Shown: one piece after another, positions 1-9,132 of the stretch
Layout of the letters: each line of letters starts with the position of its first letter
Numbering within the stretch: position 1 is the first letter of the stretch
NCBI RefSeq assembly: GCF_001723605.1
Contig: NZ_CP017111.1
Span: forward strand, 2,914,001-2,978,000
Length of the DNA: 64,000 bases
Source of the DNA: Sulfurospirillum halorespirans DSM 13726
Lineage (GTDB): Bacteria > Campylobacterota > Campylobacteria > Campylobacterales > Sulfurospirillaceae
Direction: 5' to 3'
The notes under the pieces: generated by a model
What the model was told of the DNA's origin: nothing
Database searches by the model: none
What the model saw: only the letters and a program-made list of their open reading frames with translations
Translations under genes and position numbers: made by a program

Positions 1-1
1 T

Positions 2-421
2 ATTCTTCGAGGTCGGCCTATTTCTGTTTTTAATGAGGGAAAGATGAGTCGAGATTTTACCTATATTGATGATATTATCGAGGGAATCATCCATGTTATC
101 GATTCTCCTGCAAAAGAATCTTCCCATTTTGATCCGCAGCACCCTGATCCTTCTATCTCAAGTGCTCCTTACAAGCTATACAATATTGGGAACAACCAAC
201 CTATTCCCCTTCTCTCTTTTATCGAAATACTTGAAAAAACGATTGGTAAAAAAGCGCATAAAAACTTTATGCCGATGCAAGATGGCGATGTCGTATCAAC
301 CTATGCCAACATCGATGATTTGGGCAAAGACTTTAACTATAAACCGCATACCAATCTTGAAGAAGGTATCCAAAACTTTGTACACTGGTATCGACAGTTT
401 TACGCTATTGAGCCTATTTAA
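2..421 (+). CDS. C-terminal part of a UDP-glucuronate 4-epimerase-like NAD-dependent epimerase (truncated by window start)
   Basis: The open frame runs in from the window edge without a stop, so an internal ATG at 44 is not the start. The visible residues include RGRPISVFNEGKMSRDFTYI followed by DDIIEGI, the C-terminal substrate-binding signature of extended short-chain dehydrogenase/reductase epimerases close to UDP-glucuronate 4-epimerase (WcaG/CapI type). Such enzymes interconvert UDP-glucuronate and UDP-galacturonate in the cytoplasm for polysaccharide or glycan synthesis. The N-terminal Rossmann NAD-binding half lies outside the window. It is convergent with the next gene, and the two stop codons overlap. 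The family call is strong; the exact substrate is inferred. Confidence 0.85.
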   Translation: MLRGRPISVFNEGKMSRDFTYIDDIIEGIIHVIDSPAKESSHFDPQHPDPSISSAPYKLYNIGNNQPIPLLSFIEILEKTIGKKAHKNFMPMQDGDVVSTYANIDDLGKDFNYKPHTNLEEGIQNFVHWYRQFYAIEPI

Positions 422-1482
422 ACTAAGATTGCATCGACGATACCATCGATATTAAGGCTCATTGCACCAAAAACGCTCTGCGCTCTTTCATCATAACGCT
501 GACCCAACATTCGCCCCACCGTCTCTAAAAGCTCTTCTTTGGTATTGACCCATTCCATTAATCCTTGATCGATCTGGTATTTGTCATAATGGCTAACAAA
601 GCTGCGTGTTGAGATAGTTGGTGTTCCAAAATAGCATGCTTCCGTATTTAACGTTCCACCACCGCCAATAAACAGATCGGCATAAGCCAAAAGATGCTGA
701 ATCTCAACCTTCTCTTCTAAAACCGTTACAAAGGGAAACTGCTCTTTGAGGTAACGACTCTCATACCGAGGGATAATAACGATATTTGCCCCTGTTTGTT
801 CAGCAATAGTGTGCATTGCATCGTACAAAATAGGGTACTGTTTATCAACATAGCTCGCCTTATACTCCTCTTCTCGAATCACGATCAATGGCTTTTTAAG
901 ATCAAGTTTATAAGGATGGAGGATGGCTTCAACACTCTTCATGGAGGGTTTAAAATCTTTGAGCCAGATGAATGGATCAATAAACTGATACGAAAAGATC
1001 TGCTCATCATCGAGTGAAAAACGACGAAAGATGTCATCGGGGACCACAAAGGGCTTGATCACACGGTTAGAAAGAGGGAGTGTGAGTCTGGCTTGTGGAA
1101 GCGCTTTTTTAAAGTTCTCTTTATGGTCGGATAGAGGGATGTCATAGAAGTTGATTACCGGAATTCCCAAGCCAAAGGCGACACGATTGGCATCGACAGA
1201 ACATAGACTTACAAGGCGGTTGATATTATAAATGCTGACAAACTCCATGAGTGCCTTTTGCCTTTCAATGGAAGCATGCAACTTGTCTTTTAAACATGCC
1301 CCTCCAAACTCACCACGATTGGTAAAAGCAATATTGTGTAGTTTTAAAAGCTCTACGACTTCACTATACCCCTGACCTTCACGAGCGGTAATCAGTGTCT
1401 TACGACCTCTTTTTTCGATATGTTTAATAATAGGAATAAAAAAAAGTACCGACTTTGGTGTCACTAAATCAAACCAGATCAT
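418..1482 (-). CDS. DUF354 family protein, glycosyltransferase-like
   Basis: This 354-residue protein begins MIWFDLVTPKSVLFF and carries a glycine-rich GGGGTLNTEA segment near residue 275. That pattern matches the DUF354 family, which has a GT-B-like fold related to UDP-N-acetylglucosamine 2-epimerases and glycosyltransferases. There is no signal peptide or clear membrane segment, so it should be cytoplasmic. Its start overlaps the end of the upstream methyltransferase gene by 14 bases, which points to translational coupling in the surface-sugar operon. Its reaction is unknown; a role in sugar transfer or nucleotide-sugar modification is inferred from family and context. Confidence 0.75.
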   Translation of the reverse strand: MIWFDLVTPKSVLFFIPIIKHIEKRGRKTLITAREGQGYSEVVELLKLHNIAFTNRGEFGGACLKDKLHASIERQKALMEFVSIYNINRLVSLCSVDANRVAFGLGIPVINFYDIPLSDHKENFKKALPQARLTLPLSNRVIKPFVVPDDIFRRFSLDDEQIFSYQFIDPFIWLKDFKPSMKSVEAILHPYKLDLKKPLIVIREEEYKASYVDKQYPILYDAMHTIAEQTGANIVIIPRYESRYLKEQFPFVTVLEEKVEIQHLLAYADLFIGGGGTLNTEACYFGTPTISTRSFVSHYDKYQIDQGLMEWVNTKEELLETVGRMLGQRYDERAQSVFGAMSLNIDGIVDAILV

Positions 1483-2164
1483 CCATCTCTCCTTTTACAA
1501 AGCAGATTCCCAATTTTTTCATGTCCACACAGCGCTCAAAAAATGAATCGCTGCCAATTTTATCCCATGCCTCTCTCATCCCCTCAGACCATGAAATATC
1601 ATCAAATACAACGACCGCTTTGGGGCTCAAATAGGGCTTTAACATCTCCAAATACTGTAAGGTCGCCTCTTTATCGTGATGCCCGTCGATAAAAGCCAAA
1701 TCAATCTGCAAGAAAGCTTCTAAAAGAGCTGGTAACACATCTTGAAAACGCCCAACATACTGCGTAATGTTCTCACACCCTGCCTCTTCGATATTTTCCT
1801 GCGCAAGCTTTGCCACATTGGCATCACCTTCGATGGTATAAACCATCGACTCGCGGCATCCTTTTGCCATATAAATCGCTGAGAAACCGCAACAGGTTCC
1901 AAGCTCTAAAACTTTTTGAGGACGATGCTTTTGCACCAAAGCGTAAAGCCTCTGCGCCCACTCTCCTTTAAGTCCAATCGATGAGAGCTGTGCAATCGTT
2001 GCCTCTTTCGTCACACCTTGATACATCTCCTCCTGACTTCGTGTAGCTTCTGGAGCTCCTGCCCCGTAATCAACAAGGCTAATGACTTCATCTTGTTCTT
2101 TTCGTTTGGTACGAATGGCTTCAATCGTCTTGAATATAGCATGGTCGTAAGATGTGAATTGCAT
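1469..2164 (-). CDS. Class I SAM-dependent methyltransferase
   Basis: The protein has a canonical SAM-binding motif I, VLELGTCCGFSAIYMAKG, followed by an acidic motif with IDGHHDKEATLQYL, as in O-methyltransferases of the Methyltransf_24 type (CmoB/catechol methyltransferase-like). A longer frame begins at 2221, but I chose the ATG at 2164 (MQFTSYDH) because AAGGAAC sits just upstream and the longer version would overlap the asparagine synthase gene. The product is 231 residues and cytoplasmic. In this locus it probably methylates a sugar or sugar nucleotide; the substrate cannot be read from the sequence. Confidence 0.8.
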   Translation of the reverse strand: MQFTSYDHAIFKTIEAIRTKRKEQDEVISLVDYGAGAPEATRSQEEMYQGVTKEATIAQLSSIGLKGEWAQRLYALVQKHRPQKVLELGTCCGFSAIYMAKGCRESMVYTIEGDANVAKLAQENIEEAGCENITQYVGRFQDVLPALLEAFLQIDLAFIDGHHDKEATLQYLEMLKPYLSPKAVVVFDDISWSEGMREAWDKIGSDSFFERCVDMKKLGICFVKGEMDDLV

Positions 2165-2172
2165 AGTGTTCC

Positions 2173-3963
2173 TTATAAATAGAGCTTCGCGTACCATCTG
2201 CAAAAGAGGTACAGCGACCAAACATGCTGTTTGAAACGCCCCTCTTTGCCTTCGTGGTATAAAAATGTCACAAATGATGGGTCAAACAGTCCACTTTTGT
2301 GGCTTACATGTAACATCAATTCTAAAATTTTATCCTTATATTCATCATACAGCCACTCGATAAACGGTGAGCTGAACCCTTTTTTCTTACGTTCAATAAT
2401 AGCAGAAGGTATGTACTTTTGAGCAATCTGCTTTAAGAGGTATTTATTGGTATTCCCCGCTCGTAACGCAGGAGGTAAAGCAAGACAATAATCCACCAAG
2501 CGATAATCTAAAAAGGGTGCTCGAAGCTCCAAAGCATGTGCCATCGACATACGATCAATCTTGCTCATCAAAACCTCAGCAACCCAAATCTTAAAGTCGA
2601 TCTTAGACATCCATAAAAAAGGATTGTTTTCAATAGAATCCATCCCTCGTACATCATCTGTTTCAATACCACGCAGTGCGTCAAACTGCCATTTTGTGAA
2701 GGTTTCACCGCCACTGTAAAAAGGGTGTTCATTGCTGCTTATGCGTCGAAAATACTCCCAATTCCGTGACCAATTAGGGTTGCGTTCTAAATAGTTTTTT
2801 AAAAGCATTTGACTCTGAGGTGAAAGCTCTGCGTGCATTTGGTAGTATTTTGCCATCTCAAAGTAGTTGTCATAGCCTAAGAATATCTCATCGCTTCCCT
2901 CACCACTAAGACAGACTTTAAGACCCGATTGATGTACCATTTGGGAAATCAGATAGGTTGGCATGCACGCCGTGTCTCCCATCGGTTCATCCAAGTGAGC
3001 AAGTGTGTTCTCAATGGTATCCATATACGTCTTTTTGTTGATGCGAAGCTCATGATGATGTGAGCCGATGTGCATAGACGCCTCTTTCGCTTGATCTAAT
3101 TCATCGTAATGCAAATACTCATCATACCCAATCGAAAACGTATGAATCTTCTTGCCTGAAGCCTTCGCATAGATGGCACTTACCAGTGAAGAGTCGATGC
3201 CACCAGAGAGCAAGGAAGCAACCTCCACATCGCCTACGAGACGCTTTTGTACAGCGTCTAAAAGGAGTTCTTCGATCTTAACAAGTGCATCAGCTTCGCT
3301 TACATGTAAAAGCTCTTTTTCTCCAACATCATAGTAGCGTTTACATGTAAAAATACCTTTGTCATACGTCGCATACATTCCTGCTTCAAGCTTATGGATT
3401 CCCTCAAAAAATGTGTGAGGAGGAAGCGTGCTTTGAAAAGCAAAATAGTTTTGAAATCCTTGCATATTCATAGCAGGTGTTGTCTCTAAAAGTGTCCTAA
3501 TAGCTTTGATTTCACTCGCAACGATCAGCCCTTTATTCTGACTAAAATAGAGTGGCTTCTTACCAAAGCGATCCCGTGCCATAAAAAGCGCTTGGGTTTG
3601 TCTATCATAAAGACAAAACGCGAACATACCATTGAGGTGTGAAAGCATGGAATAACCCAATTTTTCGTAAAGTTTGATAAGCACTTCGGTGTCGCTCGTC
3701 GTTTTACATGTAAGCGCATATTCACGTTTCAGCTCTTCAAAATTGTAGATTTCGCCGTTAAAAACAAGCGCATAACGCTCATCAATCATTGGCTGATTGG
3801 ATCTGGCATCAAGGTCGATGATGGAAAGCCTCGTATGCCCCATCAAAACCTCTTTTTCACCCCAAACACCTTGTGCATCAGGGCCACGGTGAGAGAGCGT
3901 GCAGAGGGCTTGCTCGAAATTTTTTGAGTTATGATTGCCGATGGCTGCTAAGATTCCGCACAT
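2173..3963 (-). CDS. asnB: Glutamine-dependent asparagine synthase-like amidotransferase (intact copy)
   Basis: The start is the ATG at 3963 rather than the GTG six bases upstream, because class II glutamine amidotransferases need Cys at position 2 and this start gives MCGILAAIG. The glutaminase half has SHRGPDAQG and FNGEIYNFEEL. The synthetase half has the ATP-binding loop LLSGGIDSSLVSA near residue 257 and CLSGEGSDEIFLGYD. Length (596 residues) is normal for the family, and all key motifs are present. Homologues in sugar loci, such as WbpS, amidate uronic acids, which fits the epimerase at the window start. Whether it makes asparagine or amidates a sugar is not decidable here; context favours a sugar. 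Confidence 0.88.
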   Translation of the reverse strand: MCGILAAIGNHNSKNFEQALCTLSHRGPDAQGVWGEKEVLMGHTRLSIIDLDARSNQPMIDERYALVFNGEIYNFEELKREYALTCKTTSDTEVLIKLYEKLGYSMLSHLNGMFAFCLYDRQTQALFMARDRFGKKPLYFSQNKGLIVASEIKAIRTLLETTPAMNMQGFQNYFAFQSTLPPHTFFEGIHKLEAGMYATYDKGIFTCKRYYDVGEKELLHVSEADALVKIEELLLDAVQKRLVGDVEVASLLSGGIDSSLVSAIYAKASGKKIHTFSIGYDEYLHYDELDQAKEASMHIGSHHHELRINKKTYMDTIENTLAHLDEPMGDTACMPTYLISQMVHQSGLKVCLSGEGSDEIFLGYDNYFEMAKYYQMHAELSPQSQMLLKNYLERNPNWSRNWEYFRRISSNEHPFYSGGETFTKWQFDALRGIETDDVRGMDSIENNPFLWMSKIDFKIWVAEVLMSKIDRMSMAHALELRAPFLDYRLVDYCLALPPALRAGNTNKYLLKQIAQKYIPSAIIERKKKGFSSPFIEWLYDEYKDKILELMLHVSHKSGLFDPSFVTFLYHEGKEGRFKQHVWSLYLFCRWYAKLYL

Positions 3964-5105
3964 ACACACGCTTCCTTTGATACAACATTTTTAACCAACG
4001 TTACCCATTGTTGTTGGCACCTATCATGACGATATGCTTGAATGATTTTTTGAGCTCCTTGTTCCAACGCCACTTTAAATATCGGCTCTTTTTCAAAACG
4101 CACTAATGCCAAAGAGAGCGATTCAATATCGCCTCGATTGATAAATAAAATACCCTCTTTACCATCAAATTCACGCCATGATGGCTCAAATTTGTACGCC
4201 ACAACAGCACATCCTAGGCTTAATGCTTCTAATAAAGCATTTGGCATTCCCTCATAATGTGACGAGAAAATAAAGCCTTTACATTTGTGCATGTATTTGT
4301 AAGGATTGTCATCAAATCCTATAAAGAAGATGCGCTTTTCAAGCCCGTATTGAGCGACTAAGGCTTCGACACTCGTCCTATCTTTCCCATCTCCAACAAA
4401 TATCAGTGAGCTTTGAAGGGTGTCTGAAACCTTTGCATAAGCATGTACCAACGCATCTTGAGCTTTTTGAGCCGTATCAAACCGTCCTACATGTAAAAAG
4501 AATTCACCCTCATACGCAATAGGCTCTTGTGCCAATGGTAGTAATTTTTCTATCTCAATCCCATTGGCAATACTCACAGACGAAATACCAAGCTTTGCTA
4601 ACTCCTCGCCAACACCTTCACTCACAGAAACAACCGTTTCTGCTTTTGGGTAAAGCGCTTTGATATGCGTTTCATAAAAAGAGCGCGGCAAGAGGTGAAT
4701 CAAGCGATCTTTATAGCCATATTCCAAACTGACACGGGAGGAGACGATGGCTTTGCTCTTTTTGGGTAAAGTGCTAAGGGTGCAAAGGCTATTGTAATCT
4801 TCAAAGGCGATCACCAGATCAAACGACGCTTCTTTAAGAAGAGTCCCAAGTTCACGAGAGCGTATGTCAAAAAGTTCCATGCCGACGGACTCTAATTCCA
4901 AATCGTTTTTATCGGAAAGATGGAGCGTGTGCTGCGGAAGTGTTAGAAGCGAGATGCTTTTATCAAGCGCATACACAACCTCTTTGTTTTCAAAGAGAAT
5001 AATCGTTACCGCATAGATGTTTACCAAAGTATTCGCAAGCAGTGCCACATTTTTTTGTACACCGCCTAAGCAGAGATTGTGGGTAATAAAAGCAATTTTT
5101 TTCAT
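3948..5105 (-). CDS. GT4-family glycosyltransferase
   Basis: This 385-residue GT-B glycosyltransferase starts MKKIAFITHNLCLGGVQKNV, with the glycine-rich acceptor-side loop of GT4 enzymes. A donor-side region follows: FLHVGRFDTAQKAQD, then IFFIGFDDNPYKYM and SSHYEGMPNALLEALSLGC, the E-x7-E retaining-transferase signature. It should transfer a sugar from a nucleotide donor at the cytoplasmic face of the membrane. The stop overlaps the start of asnB by 16 bases. A one-mismatch copy of the window-wide palindrome (CTACATGTAA) lies inside it at 4487. Confidence 0.9.
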   Translation of the reverse strand: MKKIAFITHNLCLGGVQKNVALLANTLVNIYAVTIILFENKEVVYALDKSISLLTLPQHTLHLSDKNDLELESVGMELFDIRSRELGTLLKEASFDLVIAFEDYNSLCTLSTLPKKSKAIVSSRVSLEYGYKDRLIHLLPRSFYETHIKALYPKAETVVSVSEGVGEELAKLGISSVSIANGIEIEKLLPLAQEPIAYEGEFFLHVGRFDTAQKAQDALVHAYAKVSDTLQSSLIFVGDGKDRTSVEALVAQYGLEKRIFFIGFDDNPYKYMHKCKGFIFSSHYEGMPNALLEALSLGCAVVAYKFEPSWREFDGKEGILFINRGDIESLSLALVRFEKEPIFKVALEQGAQKIIQAYRHDRCQQQWVTLVKNVVSKEACVCAES

Positions 5106-5107
5106 GG

Positions 5108-5866
5108 CTATTTTCGGGCAATCACAAAGAAATTGGGAGAAAAATGCTTTGCAGGAATCCCATCAAGAAGTAACCCTAAAAGATTGTTACATGTAAAGAG
5201 GCTAAGCACAAAAGGGAGTAAAACGGTATTGCGCAAAAAGCGGACACACGCCAATTTTTCCCAGATAAACCCATTAATAATGCAAAAAAGCGTCGTGCCA
5301 AGATACCCCTGATAATGCCACTCAAGCACCTCTAATCCATGTTTTTGAAGTAGCGTGCGAAGTCCATACTCACTAAAACGGTGAAAGTCATACGGCGTTG
5401 CATGCGCTTGATACATAAAAGGAACAGACAGAAGCATCACCCCTTTAGGTTTTAACACGCGCATGGCTTCGTGCATCGCTTTTTCATACTCAAACACATG
5501 CTCTAACACTTGTGTAAGCACCACCGTGTCCATACTCGCATCTTCAAACGGCAGGGCTGTAGCTTCGGCAACAACAAAGTTCGCGTGAGAGTCTTTAAAC
5601 ATATGGCTATGCGTCTTTTCACTATCGGTAATGATGTAATTTTCACACGCACCTTCAAGATAACGTTTATACGGAGCTTTCCCCGCCCCAATATCTAAAC
5701 AAATCCCTTTTACATAGGTTTTTGCTTTAAGCATGGAGCGCTTCATCTGCCTCCAATTGAGATAAAACCCATCGCTGATATAGACTTCAGGCGCATGGTT
5801 TGAACCTGTGAGAAAAGGAATCAGTGTGTAGGCGCAAAAATTTGAAAATATTTCTAACATACGCAT
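5108..5866 (-). CDS. Methyltransferase, Methyltransf_11 type
   Basis: The protein has 252 residues with a SAM-binding motif, GICLDIGAGKAPYKRYL, near residue 55 and the post-motif TVVLTQVLEHVFEYEKAM, as in Methyltransf_11 enzymes. A hydrophobic C-terminal stretch (about residues 205-235) may associate with the membrane. It lies two bases from the glycosyltransferase downstream and two bases from the FkbM gene upstream, so it is clearly in one transcript with them. Substrate unknown; a sugar or lipid-linked glycan is likely. The palindrome TTACATGTAA is embedded in frame near its 3' end and encodes the FTCN residues. Confidence 0.82.
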   Translation of the reverse strand: MRMLEIFSNFCAYTLIPFLTGSNHAPEVYISDGFYLNWRQMKRSMLKAKTYVKGICLDIGAGKAPYKRYLEGACENYIITDSEKTHSHMFKDSHANFVVAEATALPFEDASMDTVVLTQVLEHVFEYEKAMHEAMRVLKPKGVMLLSVPFMYQAHATPYDFHRFSEYGLRTLLQKHGLEVLEWHYQGYLGTTLFCIINGFIWEKLACVRFLRNTVLLPFVLSLFTCNNLLGLLLDGIPAKHFSPNFFVIARK

Positions 5867-5868
5867 AC

Positions 5869-7017
5869 CTACATTTTTTTAGGAAAAGCATACAAAACCG
5901 TCTCTCCCAAATCATAGTGATATTGTCCCAAGCGATAGCTGTAATCTTCAAGCGTCTCGCTTAAAAAGAGTGCAATTTGGTACAAATCGTTATACGAATG
6001 GTAAATAGAGATCGCCAATTTTGGTCTATCTTTTTGAAGGGTTTTAAAAGCACCTTTAAGGGCATTGAGCTCAGCTCCTTCAATATCAAACTTGATAAAA
6101 TCGACTTTTTCAATACCTCGTTGCGCTGCAAATGTATCGATACTCACAACTTCTATTTCAATTTGTGAGGCAAAATCAGCCTCTTTCAATGGCGCAACAC
6201 GGGCAAGAGGGAGTTCACTGGAGGTGTCAATTGCTAATGTGGTATTTTCATTCCAAAGCCCTTGCGTTAGAATTTCTACTTTTGGATTGGCATTTAAATA
6301 AACTTTATGCGGATGCTCATACGCATGATACAGCGGCTCAAACCCATACACTTTTTCTACCTGTGGCATCAAGAGTAAAAATTCAATCGTATTGATGCCA
6401 TCGGCTAAACCGCCTTCAATAATTACTTTAACATCCGAAAAATCCAAATGCTCCAAATAATGCCTTCCAATAAAAGGAAAATGGTGCACATAATAGCTAC
6501 GTACATCCAAACTTCGCTCATGCCAATCGTGAACAATCATGCTGTACAAAGCCCTGTCTTCTTCTCTTTCAAACAGACTTATTACTCGCTCAAATACCCC
6601 ATTCCGATGCTCTTTTAACGAGGTATAACGTGGTGTTATCGCCAAAGAAGATTGACGCATTGCGTGAAGCGCTTCACACTCTTTCACATCATGCGGATAG
6701 TTCAATCTCGCAAGGGCATAACGGAGTGTTTTGATGCCATCTAAACGAATCAAGAGATTTTCGCATAACAAAACAGAGACTAAGACTAAATCTTCTGGTC
6801 GATACACTTTTTCAAGTGCATCAGAAGCAATAACAGGGATACCCTCAACCTCTCCTCGTTTAACATCATCCACAACATAACGTATGGACTGATCGGGGCG
6901 ATAGAGTTTTAAAAGAGCAATCAAAAGCGCTCCCGCATGCCCTCCTCCGTAAATGATCAACGAAGCCTCTTTGGGAATATCCTCTATACGAATGAGGCAC
7001 GGAGTGTTATGCGCCAC
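5869..7017 (-). CDS. FkbM-family methyltransferase with an extra N-terminal Rossmann-like domain
   Basis: Residues from about 200 onward match FkbM methyltransferases: EGGLADGINTIEFLLL, then YGFEPL, then the signature FIKFDIEGAELNALKG. FkbM enzymes O-methylate sugars and other small hydroxyl acceptors. The first 120 residues form a separate domain beginning SLIIYGGGHAGALLIALL, a nucleotide-binding-like glycine motif resembling the N-terminal half of sugar O-acyltransferases and CoA-binding proteins. At 382 residues it is longer than a lone FkbM domain. The start overlaps the upstream methyltransferase gene by 11 bases. The fused N-terminus is the unusual part; its ligand is unknown. Confidence 0.85.
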   Translation of the reverse strand: MAHNTPCLIRIEDIPKEASLIIYGGGHAGALLIALLKLYRPDQSIRYVVDDVKRGEVEGIPVIASDALEKVYRPEDLVLVSVLLCENLLIRLDGIKTLRYALARLNYPHDVKECEALHAMRQSSLAITPRYTSLKEHRNGVFERVISLFEREEDRALYSMIVHDWHERSLDVRSYYVHHFPFIGRHYLEHLDFSDVKVIIEGGLADGINTIEFLLLMPQVEKVYGFEPLYHAYEHPHKVYLNANPKVEILTQGLWNENTTLAIDTSSELPLARVAPLKEADFASQIEIEVVSIDTFAAQRGIEKVDFIKFDIEGAELNALKGAFKTLQKDRPKLAISIYHSYNDLYQIALFLSETLEDYSYRLGQYHYDLGETVLYAFPKKM

Positions 7018-7951
7018 GTCGAAAACCTTTCATCCCCAAAAGGTAATGGCAGGGCTCGATCGTTTCAAATCCTTCTTCACTAAACCACCGATACACCTCA
7101 TCGACATAGTGACGATTGATATACGTTGGACTGTAAAGATCATAGGTATTTAACGCTCTGACATGGCGGTCTTTGTCCATCGCAATGGGAAATGTTTCCC
7201 TAAACGCATGCCCTATAAAAGGAATTTTGTAGAGATAATAGAGCCATGACGCGATAATCGAGAAGCGGTACAATGCCATCGGTGACATTTTAGAGGTAAA
7301 GAGTTTACGAATACGATCTTGATTCACGCTCTTTTTCAGCCAATACGCGCCATAAAGCCATACGCTTAGAAGCCCTTTAGGTTTCACAAATGGTGCAATG
7401 GCTTGAAACGCTTGATGCGTATTGGGAGTATGGTGTAAAACGCCAAGGGAGTAAACCACATCAAACGTGCTTTTTCGCAAAGGCAGATGAAAGAGATTGG
7501 CTTGAATGATGGTAACATTTTCTAAATGCCCCACATTTTCATACGCAGCGTCCACCGCACGGCTTAAATCGACACCGATGATATGTCCCACTCCAAATGC
7601 TCTTGCGCTAATATCCAAATAAGGCCCTGCTCCACAGCCAATTTCAAGCACGTGCTTGCCAGCAATAGCCTCTTTTTTCAATCCCATATACTGATACATT
7701 TCATCTTCAGACATGGTAGGTCGTTCATTTTTTACATGTTTAAACAGATGCCACTCCTCCCCAAAAGAGGCGACATACTCTTGGTCACTCACAAAACGAG
7801 GAATAAAATGATGAATCGCAAACGATGCTTTGCACGATGGGCAAAAGAGTTTCCCCTCTTTAATGCGATCTTTCTCTTCAACGGTATCACGAAGTTCAAA
7901 ATCACACTGACATGTAGGGCAGACCAAATACTCTAATGCTTTTTTTTGCAT
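7007..7951 (-). CDS. SAM methyltransferase with N-terminal zinc-ribbon (Trm112-like) domain
   Basis: The N-terminus has two CxxC pairs (Cys11/Cys14 and Cys37/Cys40), a small zinc ribbon like Trm112/YcaR. It is followed by a class I methyltransferase with VLEIGCGAGPYLDISA near residue 101 and FDVVYSLGVLHHTPNT. This architecture is common in polysaccharide loci. The 314-residue product is cytoplasmic. It is the first gene of its transcribed block: a roughly 100-bp dispersed repeat separates it from the upstream dehydratase gene, so a promoter or processing site may lie there. Confidence 0.85.
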   Translation of the reverse strand: MQKKALEYLVCPTCQCDFELRDTVEEKDRIKEGKLFCPSCKASFAIHHFIPRFVSDQEYVASFGEEWHLFKHVKNERPTMSEDEMYQYMGLKKEAIAGKHVLEIGCGAGPYLDISARAFGVGHIIGVDLSRAVDAAYENVGHLENVTIIQANLFHLPLRKSTFDVVYSLGVLHHTPNTHQAFQAIAPFVKPKGLLSVWLYGAYWLKKSVNQDRIRKLFTSKMSPMALYRFSIIASWLYYLYKIPFIGHAFRETFPIAMDKDRHVRALNTYDLYSPTYINRHYVDEVYRWFSEEGFETIEPCHYLLGMKGFRRGA

Positions 7952-7971
7952 ACAACGTTCCTTTTTTAATA

Positions 7972-8070
7972 GAGTTCTTGCAGAACTCTGAACACGCTTT
8001 TAAAGCAAAGCTCTAAAAGCTACGCTAACACTGGGTTTTCCTCGGCAGAAAGCCCATGCACCTTTGGTGC
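7972..8070. repeat. Dispersed ~100-bp intergenic repeat, copy A
   Basis: The element starts with a GAGTTC...GAACTC hairpin, continues through GCTTTTAAAGC and CTAACACTGGGTTTTCC, and ends with CACCTTTGGTGC, itself a short inverted repeat. It is closely similar to 45633-45732 in the same orientation and to 31343-31442 and 36840-36928 in reverse. It has no coding capacity. It sits between two minus-strand genes, 7007-7951 and 8092-9126. Confidence 0.85.
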
Positions 8071-8091
8071 TAATTGAGTTTCGTAAGGACT

Positions 8092-9126
8092 CTAATGAAT
8101 AACTTTTTTACCGTCTTTAAGCATAATGGGCACTTGGCGCATCCAAATCTGCTTTTCCCACATCTCTTTATTGTTTCTATACCATTCAATCGTTTTGCTA
8201 AGTCCCTCTTCAAAAACAACTTCGGGCTTCCATCCTAAAATCCGCTCGACCTTTGATGTATCGGCAAGATGGCAATCCACTTGCCCAGGGCGATCTTCAT
8301 TGTAGATGATTTTCTCTTCGCCCACACCAAAAGCATGCGCAACGCTTAAAGCAATCTCTTTAATTGAGATCGATCGACCCGTACCAAGGTTAAACACTTC
8401 GCCTTTGACTTTCTCAAGGGGTGCTTTAATAATCGCATCTAACCCTTTGCAGGTATCATCCACATAAATCCAATCGCGTGACGCCTCGCCTTGCCCATGC
8501 ACGGTTAGCTTTTCATCTAAAAGAAGCGCTGTAATAAAACGAGGAATCGCTTTTTCAAGATGCTGACGCGCACCATAGTTGTTAAAAGGACGAACGATGG
8601 TCGCTGGAATATCATAGGTATTGACATACGAATACACCAAGCGATCTGCCCCTACTTTAGCCGCGGCATACGGCGAAGCGGGATTTAAAGGATGGTTTTC
8701 ATCCATAAAACTGCCATTTTCAGCCGTTCCATAGACTTCTGAAGTGGAGATATGAATAAACCGCTCAATGCTTTTTTTATGATTTAGTACCGCATTGGCA
8801 ACTGTTTGGGTTCCAATAACATCGGTCTCAAAGAAGTTTCTATTATCGTAAATGGAGCGTGTGACATGCGTTTCTGCCGCAAAATGGACCACAATATCGC
8901 TACGAGCGACAAGCTCTTCGACCAATGCACTGTTCGTTACGCTTCCATACCAAAATTCAAAACGCCCCGACGTTTGATTGGGGCGGACGGGAAAGTTGTC
9001 GACATTGCCCGCATACGTCAAAAGATCCAAAACGATGATTTTAGCATCAGGATAGTGTTTGAAAAGATAATGCAAAAAATTTGAGCCAATAAACCCAGCT
9101 CCTCCTGTAATGAGAAAAGTTTTCAT
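8092..9126 (-). CDS. NAD-dependent nucleotide-sugar 4,6-dehydratase/epimerase (RfbB-like)
   Basis: This 344-residue extended SDR enzyme starts MKTFLITGGAGFIGSNFL (GxxGxxG NAD site). It contains HFAAETHVTRSI, close to the dTDP-glucose 4,6-dehydratase signature HFAAESHVDRSI, then STSEVYGTAE and the catalytic Tyr-x3-Lys in SPYAAAKVGAD. It should create a 4-keto-6-deoxy sugar nucleotide or epimerise one. No rmlA, rmlC or rmlD partner is present in the window, so the product need not be rhamnose; a GDP- or UDP-linked amino-sugar route is equally possible. It probably supplies the sugar for the flagellin/surface glycan made by this locus. Confidence 0.87.
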   Translation of the reverse strand: MKTFLITGGAGFIGSNFLHYLFKHYPDAKIIVLDLLTYAGNVDNFPVRPNQTSGRFEFWYGSVTNSALVEELVARSDIVVHFAAETHVTRSIYDNRNFFETDVIGTQTVANAVLNHKKSIERFIHISTSEVYGTAENGSFMDENHPLNPASPYAAAKVGADRLVYSYVNTYDIPATIVRPFNNYGARQHLEKAIPRFITALLLDEKLTVHGQGEASRDWIYVDDTCKGLDAIIKAPLEKVKGEVFNLGTGRSISIKEIALSVAHAFGVGEEKIIYNEDRPGQVDCHLADTSKVERILGWKPEVVFEEGLSKTIEWYRNNKEMWEKQIWMRQVPIMLKDGKKVIH

Positions 9127-9132
9127 CGTTAT

